Shown here: positions 21,434-32,216 of the stretch, one piece after another
How the letters are laid out: the number at the start of each line of letters is the position of its first letter
How positions within the stretch are numbered: position 1 is the first letter of the stretch
NCBI GenBank assembly: GCA_963930775.1
Contig: OZ005698.1
Coordinates: 62,001 to 126,000, forward strand
Origin: Cliona cf. orientalis
Taxonomy: Eukaryota > Porifera > Demospongiae > Clionaida > Clionaidae
DNA length: 64,000 nt
Direction: 5' to 3'
Position numbers and translations under genes: made by a program
The notes under the pieces: model-generated
Database searches by the model: none
Told to the model about the DNA's origin: nothing
What the model saw: only the letters and a program-made list of their open reading frames with translations

Positions 21434-24309
21434 ATGGAGGCATCTGTGTGGAGGAAAATCTCTCTCTCTGGGAGTCTTCGACGTATTCTTGTCCTAGGAG
21501 CTCCCGCTGTTGCACTCCTTGGCTTTCTAGGCCTTGCTGGCTGGCGCATTTTTACCAGAGGCTCGCAAAGAAGACGCAGTATCGACTCCCCTGCCCCTGA
21601 ATCCGACGCAACAAGCAAATTTGCCGAGGGCCAGGGATCGCCTGCTGGTTCAGAGGACTCTGGTGTCGCCGACGCTGGCTCGCAGGAAGGCGGAAGCAGA
21701 AAACCATCACAGGAGAACATCCACCACCCTGCTCATAGGTTCTCCTCCTCCTCGCGACTCACCTATCACTCTGGCATAAAGGAGTTCATCCCTCAGCACC
21801 AGGTGGCGCAGCTAGAGCCCGCCGCACAGAAGCCTAGCAGCAGTGGAGTGCCTCATCGCCACCTCTCTCACCAACACCAAGATGTGGAGTCTCCATTGAA
21901 AGAAGAAGAGAGAGGGGGGCATCATGGCGGAGGGCCAGTCAGCACCAAGGGATGGCCACCTTACCCCACTGCCTCTAGCGACCTGCAGTCCGAAACTTTC
22001 TCAGAGCTGGATAGTCTTTCTTCTAGCGAAGGTCTTCTTTCGATGCCTCCACGCTCGCCCGTGCAGATAGAGAGCTCTACCGTCCCCTCTCCTTCTGCTT
22101 CAGGGCCGAGCTACCCTCCTTCTTCAAAACAGCAGAACATTCCCTCCAGTAACTCAGCTACTTGCTTTGAGTATCCAGCCTCATCCGAGGCCCAGCAAGC
22201 ATCTGTAGGAGTATCTGCATCAAAGAGCACCCCAGTTATTGTGAGACAAGACCGCGTGCGTGTCATATTACAGTTACCAAAGGATCTGGTTGGTCGATTT
22301 ATCGGCAAGCAGGGGCGCAACATCAAGGCACTAATGGCCGACTCCAACGGTGCACATGTGTACGTCAACCAAAAGAACTTACCTAAAGAGGCTCTGATAG
22401 TGCCCTGCACTGTACAAGGCACGGCAGAGCAGGTTGAGCAAGCGTTGCAAATCATCGATTCAAAGTATCCAGAGGTTGATGTTCCACCACGAGGCAGGAG
22501 TGGAAGCATCGCTGGGAGCATTGGTGGCGGAATTACTTTGCAGGAGAGCCCACTCTTGAGCAGCGCTGTACAGCAGGAGAGAGAGTCCTGGGACGTGGAA
22601 CTTCAACCGGCCGTCGTTCCTAGCTCACCGTTCAAGGCGATGGTCTCGTACATTGAGACGCTGGATCGAGTGTGGCTTGTCGACTATACCAAGAGCTCTC
22701 AGCTAGACGACCAGCACCAGAGCATGAGCTACACCTACTGCTACGGGGCCGTGACGAGGAGAGAAGGGGTGTCATCGAAGGATGAAGAGAAAGCCCTCCT
22801 TGGAAAGTACTGTGCAGTGAGGGTGAGCGATATCCACTGGCTGAGGGGAAAGGTCGAAAAGTTCAGCGATGATGGATCCAACTTTGAAGTCCAGCTGATG
22901 GACTATGGAAGCACGGTCCTAGTGCCAGCATCAGCAATTAGACCCCTCAGGTGAGAGAAACAGTGTGTATAGTAGCTTAGCAAAAATTAATAAAAGTAAG
23001 GTTTCAGAGTAATTATTGTTAATTCATGTGCATAATTGTAGGCATGGTATTGTATTGCCTTGAGGGTCAGAGAATCATGTCTGTTGGATTCATATGTGTG
23101 TATGTGTATATTATGTTTACAGAAAGGAATACTCGCAGTTGTCTGTTCAAGCCTTCCCATGCCTAGTCGCAAATATCGTCCCCAAGAATGGTGAGCCAGA
23201 CTAAATTCACCATCAATGGTGGGAATTATCTTTATCTCTCTCCTCTCCCCCCCCTAGTTCTGTGTGAGGATGGTTTACTAGTTCTCCAGTCTCTTCTTGA
23301 AGGGATGATGCTGGAGGTTCATATCACAGGTTGGGCTGCCACTGCTCATGATAAGTCGGCCCTGACCGTTGCTCAGGTGGAGGCCAGTCAGACGGCGGCT
23401 GCAGCGGGAGGAGGAGGAGGGGAGGAGGAGGAAGGGGGAGATACACCTCGCAGTCCATCACAACATGGCAACACAACTCTGCCTATGATAGAACTCTATA
23501 CCCAGTTTGGGTCCCAGGTAACTATCTATAGCTATTGTTAGTTAGTAGTGTGTCCCTTTTTATTTTTATGTACAACGAAAAATATTTTTCAGACGGTCGT
23601 TTTTCTGTTCTTTATTTCACTTTGCTTGTCACAGCCTTGGGCCTCTGAGTGACCAATCGGATCACAGTATTTGTTACAACTATTATGGTATTGTTGGTAT
23701 TGTAGGTATTGTAGGTATTGTAAGGTATTGTAGGGTAAAATAGGTCAAGAATCTGATTGGTCAGTTGGAGGTCCACTATTTCACTTCGCTTGCCACAGCC
23801 TTGGGCCTCTGAGTGACCAATCGGATCACAGTATTTGTTACAACTATACGGTAATGTAGGTATTGTAGGTATTATAAGGTATTATAGGATAAAATAGGTC
23901 AGGAATCTGATTGGTCAGTTGGAGGTCCAATATTTCACTTTGTTTGCCACAGCCTCGGGCCTCTGAGTGACCAATTGGATCACAGTATTTGTTACAACTA
24001 TACGGTAATGTAGGTATTGTAAAGTATTGTAGGTATTGTAGGGTAAAATAGGTCAGAAATCTGATTGGTCAGTTGGAGGTCTACTATTTCACTTCGTTTG
24101 TTATAATAATTATTATAATATTATCGATGATTATTGTATATTAATTTTCTTGTTAGACACCAACTTTTATCAACCGAGAGCTAGTTGAGAGAGGATTTGC
24201 TCTGTGGTGTGAGGGAGAGGGAGATGGAGGAGAAGAAAAGGCCACTAGCATCTGTGAAGACAAGCCCCCAGTCTCAGAAGCAGAAAACAAGAGAGAGGCG
24301 GAGTCATGA
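21434..24309 (+). CDS. Mitochondrial-anchored KH-Tudor protein, AKAP1/TDRKH-like
   Basis: Four exons: 21434..22950, 23123..23190, 23258..23517, 24157..24309; product about 665 aa. A hydrophobic helix sits at residues 15-40 followed by Arg-rich sequence, as in the mitochondrial outer-membrane anchor of AKAP1 and TDRKH. Residues 45-270 are low-complexity Ser/Pro/Gln. One KH domain with the GKQG loop lies at about 272-350. An extended Tudor (Tudor-SN type) domain follows from about 400 and ends in the last exons, with aromatic residues and a LMDYGS motif. One KH plus Tudor matches AKAP1 better than TDRKH, which has two KH domains. Likely roles are mRNA tethering at mitochondria or piRNA-linked arginine-methyl binding. 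No PKA-binding helix was identified. The ATG at 21434 was preferred because it puts the anchor near the N-terminus; 21359 would add 25 aa. Confidence 0.82.
23612..24094. repeat. Tandem repeat, ~154-bp unit, about three copies
   Basis: The string CTATTTCACTTCG (or near-copies) recurs at 23612, 23776, 23930 and 24084. The period is 154 bp, except that the first unit is 10 bp longer because of an extra GTAGGTATTG. Each unit contains a CAGCCTTGGGCCTCTGAG segment, GACCAATCGGATCACAG, TTTGTTACAACTAT and a run of GGTATTGTA decamers. It fills most of the third intron of the KH-Tudor gene. Confidence 0.85.
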
Positions 24310-24620
24310 AACTTGTACTTTTGCGTATACACGGGTTGTACCTTACTTTGTGTGTTGATCAAGGAAGCCATTACACTGTATGTCAACAAAAAATCACTTG
24401 TCATTTTAACCTGATTCTTTTCTTTTTCAATTTGTGACCAATAATTATTAGTACATGTCCACTATCCATCCATCTCATGCCTTTGTCACTGTCTGTACTC
24501 TGAGAGCTGGTTCTGCACAATGTCTATACTATTTACATGTATCATTGTTCGGTAATGGTCGTCAAAACGGCGTAGGCTTGGTAATGGTCGTCAATCGCCT
24601 GCTGTTGTTTAGCTTAGGTA

Positions 24621-26558
24621 ATGGTCGGCAAAAGGGCGGAGGAGACAATGAACGAAGTAGAAGGTCAGGAAGGAGAAGGAGCTACTCTCTCTGAGAGCGA
24701 TGGTGTCCAGGGGGTACCTCCACAGCTAGATGATGATGATATAAACTTGAAAGAAGATCGTACAAAGGCAGTAGTAGATGAAAGTGATGTTCCAGGTCAA
24801 GATGAGTTGCCTGGATCAGAGCTAGAGGAGGCATCAATACAGCAGCCATTATCAGCAGAAGGAGAGAAGCCATTATCAGCTGAAGGAGAGAAGGGAGACG
24901 GGGAAGAAGCAACAGCTAGCTCGGAGCAGGGCCTCAGATACGCCAATCCTTATGGCACCTTCATCACTGGCATTGATGTTAATTCAGAGGTATGTGTACA
25001 TGTGTGTTCCTATGGTAACATGAATTCCGTAGTGTCCTGAATAATATTATTAGGAAAACTGCCATTGTAGGCATAATTTATAGGAAGTGTATACTTATAT
25101 AATAATTCATATAAGTCCATGTAAAATTATTAAATCCCCTCGTATAAGTCCATGTAAATTCCATGTAAATTACACAATAGAATTCTATTATGCGTACGAT
25201 GTCATGTATTGTTGTACAGGAGGCAGCATTGAAGAGGTCACAGAGGGCAGCTCGGTTTGGTCTGTCGAGGGAGGAGGGAGAGGGAGGGGGAGGGGGAGAG
25301 GGAGGGAGGGAGGCAGTGGAGAAGAGGCAAGCCAGGGCTAAGAGATTTGGAGGTAAACTGCTGACTCACGAGGGACAACCAATCAAGCTGATGGACAAGT
25401 ATGACGATGAGAGAGAGAGAGAATTCGAAAGAGAAAGTTAGTGAGTGATATTAAATTTTTCTAGGCTTCCAGAGGTGCCTAGTGGTGACCTTCGACCTGG
25501 TGTGCTCCACCTTCATGGAACAGATGAGTTGAGTACGGCTGATGTGTTTGGCTACTTCCAGGCCTACCCTCCAAGGAACATCGAATGGATCAATGACTCT
25601 TCATGTGAGATCAACCACAGATAACTAACTATCCTATAATCACTTGTTTTACCCTCCAAACTCAACTCAATAACATACTTCCAGGTAATGCCGTATGGGA
25701 AGATGCTGAGTCAGCAAGTCGAGCACTCCGTGGACTGTCCGACCAACCGGTAGCATTGAGGTCAAAGTTCACCGAGGAGGCGCCTCAACCAATGGAGACG
25801 TCCTCTGACCTCTCCGGATCCCCCTCTTCTCCCTCCACCTTGAGATCTCCCCCACACACTGCACCAGCCGAGCAGCCAGAGGTCAAAGTTCAGTGGCACC
25901 TAGGCGTGAGCCACCCGAAAGCCAATCAGGTTCTACTGCTGCGGTGTGCAGTGGAGGGAGATGTGAAGGTCAGTGGAGCAGCTCAGAGAAGCAACTACTA
26001 TCGTAAATATGGTAACCCCAACAAGCGAGTGGGGTCCCCTGCTGGGGGGAGCCGTGGGGGGAGCGGTGCGGGGGGAAGGACATGGAGAGAAAAACCAGCT
26101 GCAACAGATCTCAGGTAAAATCAGCGAATAGTATATTATTATATGAACATACACTAAAAATGGAATGGTACTGATTACATATAGACAAATCTCTAATGAC
26201 TGGAAGATGGAATTTTGGCATAATTGTTAATTTTTATTTCTTCTTCTTCAGACAGCGTCTTGGTAAGAGAGATAGAGCTGAAGATGGTGGGGTTGATGAA
26301 GGAATGGAGCTGGAGGAGGAGGAAGAGAGTGAAGTGGACCTGCTGGCTCGTTTGGTGAAGAGGCCCAAACCTCTCCACTCCGAGAGAAGGGTCGAGGAGA
26401 TCCAGTACCTGGAGGACTCAGAGAAAGAGAGGCTGGGGTCAGAGGTCACAGAGGTGACTGGTGCAGACTTGAGAAGGCGGATTCAGAAGAAGAGAAAGAA
26501 AAGAGAGCTCCAACTGAGAGTGGGCGTCAACCCCAGGATTGTAGAGAGAACGTCTTAA
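24621..26558 (+). CDS. NCBP3: Nuclear cap-binding protein subunit 3
   Basis: Five exons: 24621..24989, 25220..25398, 25465..25604, 25685..26114, 26252..26558; product about 474 aa. The start follows a three-fold GGTAATGGTCG repeat. Exon 1 is acidic and ends in a FITGIDVNS-type motif typical of NCBP3. Exon 2 carries the KRSQRAARF motif. Exons 3-4 encode the RRM-like cap-binding core, with DELSTADVFGYF, YPP..IEW and DDxSCNAVW-type motifs. A later RSNYYRKYGNPN motif and a basic C-terminus match the family. NCBP3 binds the m7G cap with NCBP1 and joins the exon-junction/TREX export machinery. The exon 2/3 junction has an alternative (25436/25473) that is also in frame; I cannot decide between them. 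Confidence 0.9.
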
Positions 26559-26649
26559 CACATCCCTGTACAGATGCACCCTATTTTCTAACGATCTTTA
26601 CCTATATTTTTGATAAGTGCATTTTTAACGATCATTACCATATAATAAA

Positions 26650-29311
26650 ATGAGGGTGCTGGATTGGTTGGTACTTGCTGCTGTCTTGAATTTAGCACAT
26701 GGTAGGACTACAGTATAGCTTCAGTGGTGTTGCTGCATATATCTGATGAGCTGGCCATGAATGTTGCTAACTATGTACACTGCAGGAATCAACCTCGCTG
26801 AAGATGTGATCTATGTGATGGTCTCCCAGAGGAATGGTTTCCATTCCGACCGAGCTTCAGAGAAGAGAGATCTGTGGTCCACCCAGCTCAAAAAACTCTC
26901 TGGGGTGGGTATCAAATTATTATATCAAATTCTGGAGTTTCACGTTCTATTATTTCCAGAGTCAGTTGTCTGCTTCTCCGAGGATTTTGCTGAGCCATGA
27001 GTTAGAGATGGAAGCATCTGCCTGGACCATTGCCCCTCTAATTCCTCTGTACGTAGCTAGTGGACTCAAAAATACATTTATTGCTGCTTATTCCATCTCT
27101 CTCCCTCCTCCAGTCTCTCTCCCTACCTCTCCTCTGTGTTCTGGATCTTCTTTGCTCTTGAAGAGACAGACATCAATTTCTCTCACCTCCAGGCTGTGCT
27201 AGATCACTACGACCCACAGCAAGTAAAATCACTATGCTGTGATTTTAATTCTTTTTCCACAGCAGAATTGAGTGTGATAATCTTTTCACTTACAGGAGGT
27301 GTTCCTAGGTCACTCACTTCGTGACTCCACACCGACCATCCTGCATCACTATGTCGTGGATAAATCTCTTGGCTACCCTAATTTCCCATCAGGCTGGGCT
27401 CTCTCTACACCTGCCATCAACAAGTCAGCACTAAGTTATTATCATCAGCTGCAAACAGTTTATCACAGCTGGCCACTAAATTTTCACTTTAGAATTCTCA
27501 ATCATATCACTAAATTTTCTCCCTCCTTCAATATTGATCCACAGTATGAGGTACAATTGTTGCTACAGATACTGATGGCCATTGATATTAATTATATATT
27601 ATTATGATATGGTTATTGTAGTTTGCACAGTTTTTGCTTTACCTGCGGAGCCTTCCAGTGATGGAGTTGATACCCGAACCTCCCTCTCCCCCAGAAGGTG
27701 GAATAAAGCTCACTCATGTTCCAGAGCTCTGTATAACACCTTCAGCCAACTGCGCTACAACATACCAGCATACCATTCCTAACTGTGTAAGATAATCAGA
27801 TATAGAATTATTATAGTGTTGTAAATGGACCACTGCTAGCCTATGTTGTATGTAGGATGACCATGGAGAATTGATGCTGACTGAAGTGCTTTTTGCGGTG
27901 AAAACCTGTCTACAATTTCACAACACAAGATGTATGAGAGTAATAATTCTGAAATTGCTTAAAATTTTAGTAAATTTTTGTTTAATATTATATTATAGTG
28001 CCTGTTGTGAAGGACACCTGGGCAGAGGATGCTGACTCATCAATTTCCTACTACAGTGATAGTAGGAAATTGTCCCCAACACTGAGAGAGGTCAGCTATG
28101 TCACAGCCATCAAATTGATTAAAAGCTCTTACATTGTCACATGACATGTATTATAGGTCACTGTGGCAAGACGGAGGCCATCATTGTGAGGTTCTATCAC
28201 AACTTCCTCCAGAAGAACAAGTGGCTGATCATTGCTGATGATGACACTCTACTAAGGTCAAAAATCCTTCATCACTCATTCAGTGTTCTCACTACCTTGC
28301 CTATCAGTCTACTATAATTAGCAATTCCGGATGCCTAATTTTTCGGCTCGATGGTGCAAACTGGCTGCAATAGCAATTTATTTGGTTAAGGTGTCGATAG
28401 CTTCCACTCGGTGAGGCCTATTCAGTGATATGTGTTTTTTGTTGAAAGGTCGAAGTGTGCCCGATTTATGCGCCGATTATTGTTTTTCCATACATTTTTC
28501 CATAGAGCTAAAACATAAATCTGCAAGGTGTGTACTCAACCAATTTGCTTGTTTCGAGGCTTAAATGAAAGAGAATTTCCTAAGCTATCTTGTGATTTTT
28601 GTTTTTTGTTGTTAATCCCTTCTGTTGCTGAGTTATAACTGCTTTTATGCACCTAGGTCAATCGTCCGGAATCGCTACTATAATATTATAGGTCAGTATG
28701 ATGATAATTTCTGATCATTTCTGCAGTGTGCCACGGTTGATGAAATTATTAAAGTGTTATAACTCATCCCAGCCTGTTCTCCTTGGTGAGGTGTATGGTT
28801 ACTCCGCCCACCGGCCTGGAGGCACAAGCTATGTCACAGGAGGAGGAGGGTATAATTTAAACAGGTCACTAAAACTTTGAATTATTATTAATTTTTTTTC
28901 TGTAGCATGATTCTGAGCCAAGCAGCTGTGAGGAGTTACGTTGAGTCTGAGCATCGCTGCCCCTCTAATGATACACCTGATGACATGTTTCTTGGCTCAG
29001 TGGCAGCTGCCCTCCGTTGGGACATCCTACACTCTCCTCTCTTCCACCAGGTGGAATTAATTAGCAGCTATGCACAAAGTAATCAATAACTGCCATAATA
29101 TACTATTGAATTATTTTTTTAGGCCCAGCCTGATAGCTTTCAGCCACGAGTTGTGAGCCAGCAAACCTCCATCTCATTTCACCGGCATCGACCCAGGGAC
29201 CCCTACCAGGTCTACAGTGACTACCTGTTAGACTCTGAGCAGCAGAAACAGACTGACAGTGATGGTCAAACAGTGACACAACATAGTAGGCATAAAATGG
29301 ACGAACTTTGA
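26650..29311 (+). CDS. B3GLCT: Beta-1,3-glucosyltransferase (B3GLCT-like), apparent frameshift
   Basis: Twelve exons: 26650..26701, 26786..26904, 26960..27048, 27114..27222, 27296..27550, 27622..27786, 27856..27931, 27999..28090, 28157..28256, 28727..28849, 28906..29050, 29123..29311; about 505 aa in total. Exon 1 is a signal peptide. A first Fringe-like half is followed by the catalytic half with the DDD motif (IIADDDTL), GEVYGY, TGGGG and SPLFHQ. The protein ends KMDEL, an ER-retention signal. This fits the ER enzyme that adds glucose to O-fucose on thrombospondin repeats. In exon 8 the frame encoding PVVKDTW...YYSD does not connect to the frame encoding PNTERGHCGKT: only 14 nt lie between them, so the summed exon length is not a multiple of three. 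The gene may be broken here, or the assembly may be wrong. Confidence 0.85.
28311..28684. mobile_element. Intronic foldback element
   Basis: ACTATAATTAGCAATTCCGG at 28311-28330 is matched in reverse complement by CCGGAATCGCTACTATAATA at about 28666-28685 (imperfect). About 375 bp, no coding capacity, inside the intron between B3GLCT exons 9 and 10. It is probably a non-autonomous DNA element. Confidence 0.5.
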
Positions 29312-29384
29312 CAGAAAAATTGCTATAATTAGTCTATGTGTGATATGATAATTAATTTTTTATGATTTGTTGTGTGATTGTGAA

Positions 29385-30526
29385 TCATGACGAAAAGCTC
29401 TTTCTGCTGCTTTCCACCCTGAAGTTAAGAAAAATTATTAATTTCCACAATGTCATAACATTTAAAATTTCTGCCTTACTATTCCATAAGAATGCAGCCA
29501 CCTCTTCGTGATTGAAGGATAAGTTGTTCTCTACTTTATGATCCCTTGGTGATGATGTAGTCATACGCTGTTGCCCCCTATTTCTACTATTGTCATGGTA
29601 GCTGCTTCTACCCCTTCTGTTGTCATAGTAACCATAGCCCCTCCTCCAGTTGCTATATCCGCGACCATAATGTTTCTTAGTCTTTCTCCTTATCCTGAAC
29701 TGATCATCAGGTATTGTCTCTCTCTTATTCTCTGTTATCTCCATGGCAACCTTATCCAGCTGCTCTCCAGCATTCTCTCCGCTACTATCAATTGATTGAG
29801 GTTGCTCATCAGTAGACTTGTTGCAGTCTGTAACAGCTGATGGTTGCTTGGATTCCAATCCACTAAGGGTGTCCTCCTTTGCTGGTAGCTGCTCCTCCTC
29901 ATCGCGTTGGGATAACTTTCCCTTCACCTCAATGTTCAAATCAGCAGCTTTGTCATTGTTATGACATTCTGAAGATGCAGTATCCTTAACATTGTTCACT
30001 CCCAGCGTTGCTTTACTGTCATGATGGCAGCTACTGTCATTGTCCTCAGTGAAGCAGTCGAGGCTAGTGATGCTGTGACTCTTGCAGTCTGTGTTCTCTG
30101 AGTAGTCCGAGACTGCTCCAGAATCACTGGTCGTTGACTCCACAATCCTCAGCTTCTCTACTAGAGAGCGCAGCTGCTCAGATACTGCACCCTCCACACT
30201 CGTTGCTATGGAAACATCACATGTGCTGCTGAGAGGACCGGGGAGGGTAGCTGCCGTGTGAAGGAGTGAGAAGTCGTCTTGGTTTAGCTCTGATATCTGT
30301 CGAGACCATTCCTTTGCAGCTAATAACTAGAAAAAAATTTAATAACTTTTAGTATCCGATAATTCAATTAAAATTTCGCACTTTTTATTTCCAATACCTG
30401 TTGATCTTGCTCCACTCTGCCGTCACGAAGCAGAGAATCGTAGAGAGATAGAAATGCGTCAGCATCAGAGTATCTCAGAGCCCTCCCAAGCTGGAAACAT
30501 ACGCTCACTGACAGTTTCTTTTCCAT
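29385..30526 (-). CDS. Unknown protein with Arg/Gly/Tyr-rich segment
   Basis: Two exons, complement(29385..30326, 30398..30526), phase 0, about 356 aa. I do not recognise the family. The N-terminal ~90 residues are predicted helical (LGRALRYSDADAFLSLYDSLL). The middle is acidic, Ser/Asp/Glu-rich and probably disordered. A segment near residues 255-300 is rich in R, G, Y and N (RRGYGYYDNRRGR), as in RNA-binding RGG/RGY proteins. The C-terminal ~50 residues include a short conserved-looking stretch, NLSFNHEEVAAFLW. An RNA-linked role is a guess from composition only. Divergent from CDIPT, with 155 bp between start codons. Confidence 0.65.
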
Positions 30527-30681
30527 TTCTTGCCCGCGATTGATCGCGCGCGGGCAGCTGCAGCACTGAAAAATCGAAAGGGGGCGTTGCTAGCTGGCGT
30601 TTGTTATTGATGACGTCATTAAGTTCCAACCACGAACGACCTTTACCGAACATCATTAATGAAAATTTCAAGGAGGGAGAA
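30527..30681. promoter_or_regulatory. Bidirectional promoter with CRE, RGY protein / CDIPT
   Basis: TGACGTCA (30611-30618) is a full CRE/ATF palindrome. A GC-rich imperfect palindrome (TGCCCGCG ... CGCGGGCA, about 30530-30555) lies next to the minus-strand start. The whole spacer is 155 bp and no TATA box is seen. Confidence 0.6.
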
Positions 30682-31766
30682 ATGGAAGAGAATATATTTT
30701 TGTTCATCCCCAACATTATAGGTGATCTATTTGAACTCATTAGACAGATAGTAGTATGCTATCATCATCGATCTGTACCCGCAGGCTACGCCAGATGGAT
30801 CTTTCTGATTGTCTCTCTCTACTTCATGCCGTCCAACCAGTTCCTTGGCGCTATATTCTATATACTCAGTGGGTTCCTAGATGCATTTGATGGATGGGCC
30901 GCGCGCAAGTTCAACCAAGGTTCAACAAAATAACATACTATGATCCTGACTGAAAAATAACATTGTTTGATATTTTTTTGTACACGCAGGCACCAGCTTT
31001 GGAGCTGTCCTAGACATGACTACAGATAGGTATATTCATACACCTCTATATTAAAAATTGATTGCAATTGCTTGTATTCTCCTTCCCCCTCCCTCCCTCT
31101 GCCCTTCCCCTCCTCCACCCCCCTCCCGCCCCCTCCCTCCCCATCTCTCTCTCTCTCTGTAGATGTGCCACTACTGCTCTAATCATGGTGCTGTGTGTCT
31201 TCTACCCTCAGTACATGTTCTGGTTCCAGTTGCTTGTCATTCTCGACATCTGTAGTCACTGGATTCAGATGTACAGCTCTCTCATTCACGGAGAGGCCAG
31301 CCATAAGGTCACTGACCTTTCAGCGAATCCCATCATGCGGCTGTACTACATGAGGGTAAGGGTGGACTTGTACGAGATGAAAATTAATTACAATAATTAT
31401 TTACACAAAATGCATAATTCTGTACTTTTCTTCACAGCCTGTTCTGTTCACATTCTGTGCTGCGAACGAGCTGTTTTTTGCCTCTCTATACATGCTTCAT
31501 TTTGGCTCTGGATATGCATGTAAGGCACAACAATGATAATTTAAGTATCCTGTTACGATAAAAATTACAACGTTGCTATGTTTTCCTCATGTCCTGCAGT
31601 TAATGTGTTTGGTCGAGAGGTGGGGGTGTGGCAGGTTCTGGCCGTGGTCACATTCCCAATCTCCATGCTGAAGCAGGTGGTGTCTGTGATTCAATTGATA
31701 GTTGCCTGTAAGAACCTTGGAGCTCTAGACGTTGTCGCTCGCTCAAGAGTCTCAGCTGGACACTGA
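30682..31766 (+). CDS. CDIPT: CDP-diacylglycerol-inositol 3-phosphatidyltransferase
   Basis: Six exons: 30682..30721, 30785..30919, 30990..31029, 31163..31355, 31438..31519, 31600..31766; 218 aa, near the usual ~213 aa. The N-terminus (MEENIFLFIPNIIGYAR) matches animal PI synthases. The CDP-alcohol phosphotransferase signature DG(x)2AR(x)8G(x)3D(x)3D is complete across exons 2-4 (DGWAAR ... G ... D ... TDR). Several hydrophobic helices follow. The enzyme makes phosphatidylinositol from CDP-DAG and myo-inositol in the ER. A long pyrimidine tract (31078-31162) precedes exon 4. Confidence 0.95.
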
Positions 31767-32216
31767 AGTTGATTAGTATAATAGTAACTGTTACTATAGT
31801 GTCTCCCTATGACTAGTCTTGATCCCATTAGCCAGTGACTAGCATTATATTATCATGCAGAGGTTCATATTACAGGAAAGTATATACCGTATTTCTTCTA
31901 AAAATTCATCCCTTCTAATTATTCGGCACCCTTTACCGAATGATTGAAAATAGTCTCTAAAGATAATGTATAGCCCCTGGTTATGCTAAGTTACGGTCTG
32001 TCATTGCTGTGGCCTACGGCACCAATATTACTAACTTTACCAACATAATTTCGCCCCCCTTACATTTCATAATAATAATTATTATTTTTATGGATTTCTA
32101 GATTTGATTTATGTGGACTACACGGTATATATTATTATATCAGTGAAATAAATAGAATCTGACGTGCTATAATATTATGATAAGGCCTATATAGAACATC
32201 ATCACCCTCTCCTAGA
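31767..32216. other. Spacer with possible TACCGTA-type foldback
   Basis: Convergent spacer between CDIPT and DNAJC30. ATATACCGTATTTC at about 31884-31897 and the inverted ACGGTATAT near 32121-32130 could be the ends of a degraded ~240-bp element, but only about 9 bp match. No gene was seen. Confidence 0.3.

Noticed and set aside
28041..28090. Very short intron inside B3GLCT exon 8 to fix the frame
   Set aside because: Only a 14-nt gap separates the conserved motifs, far below any workable intron.
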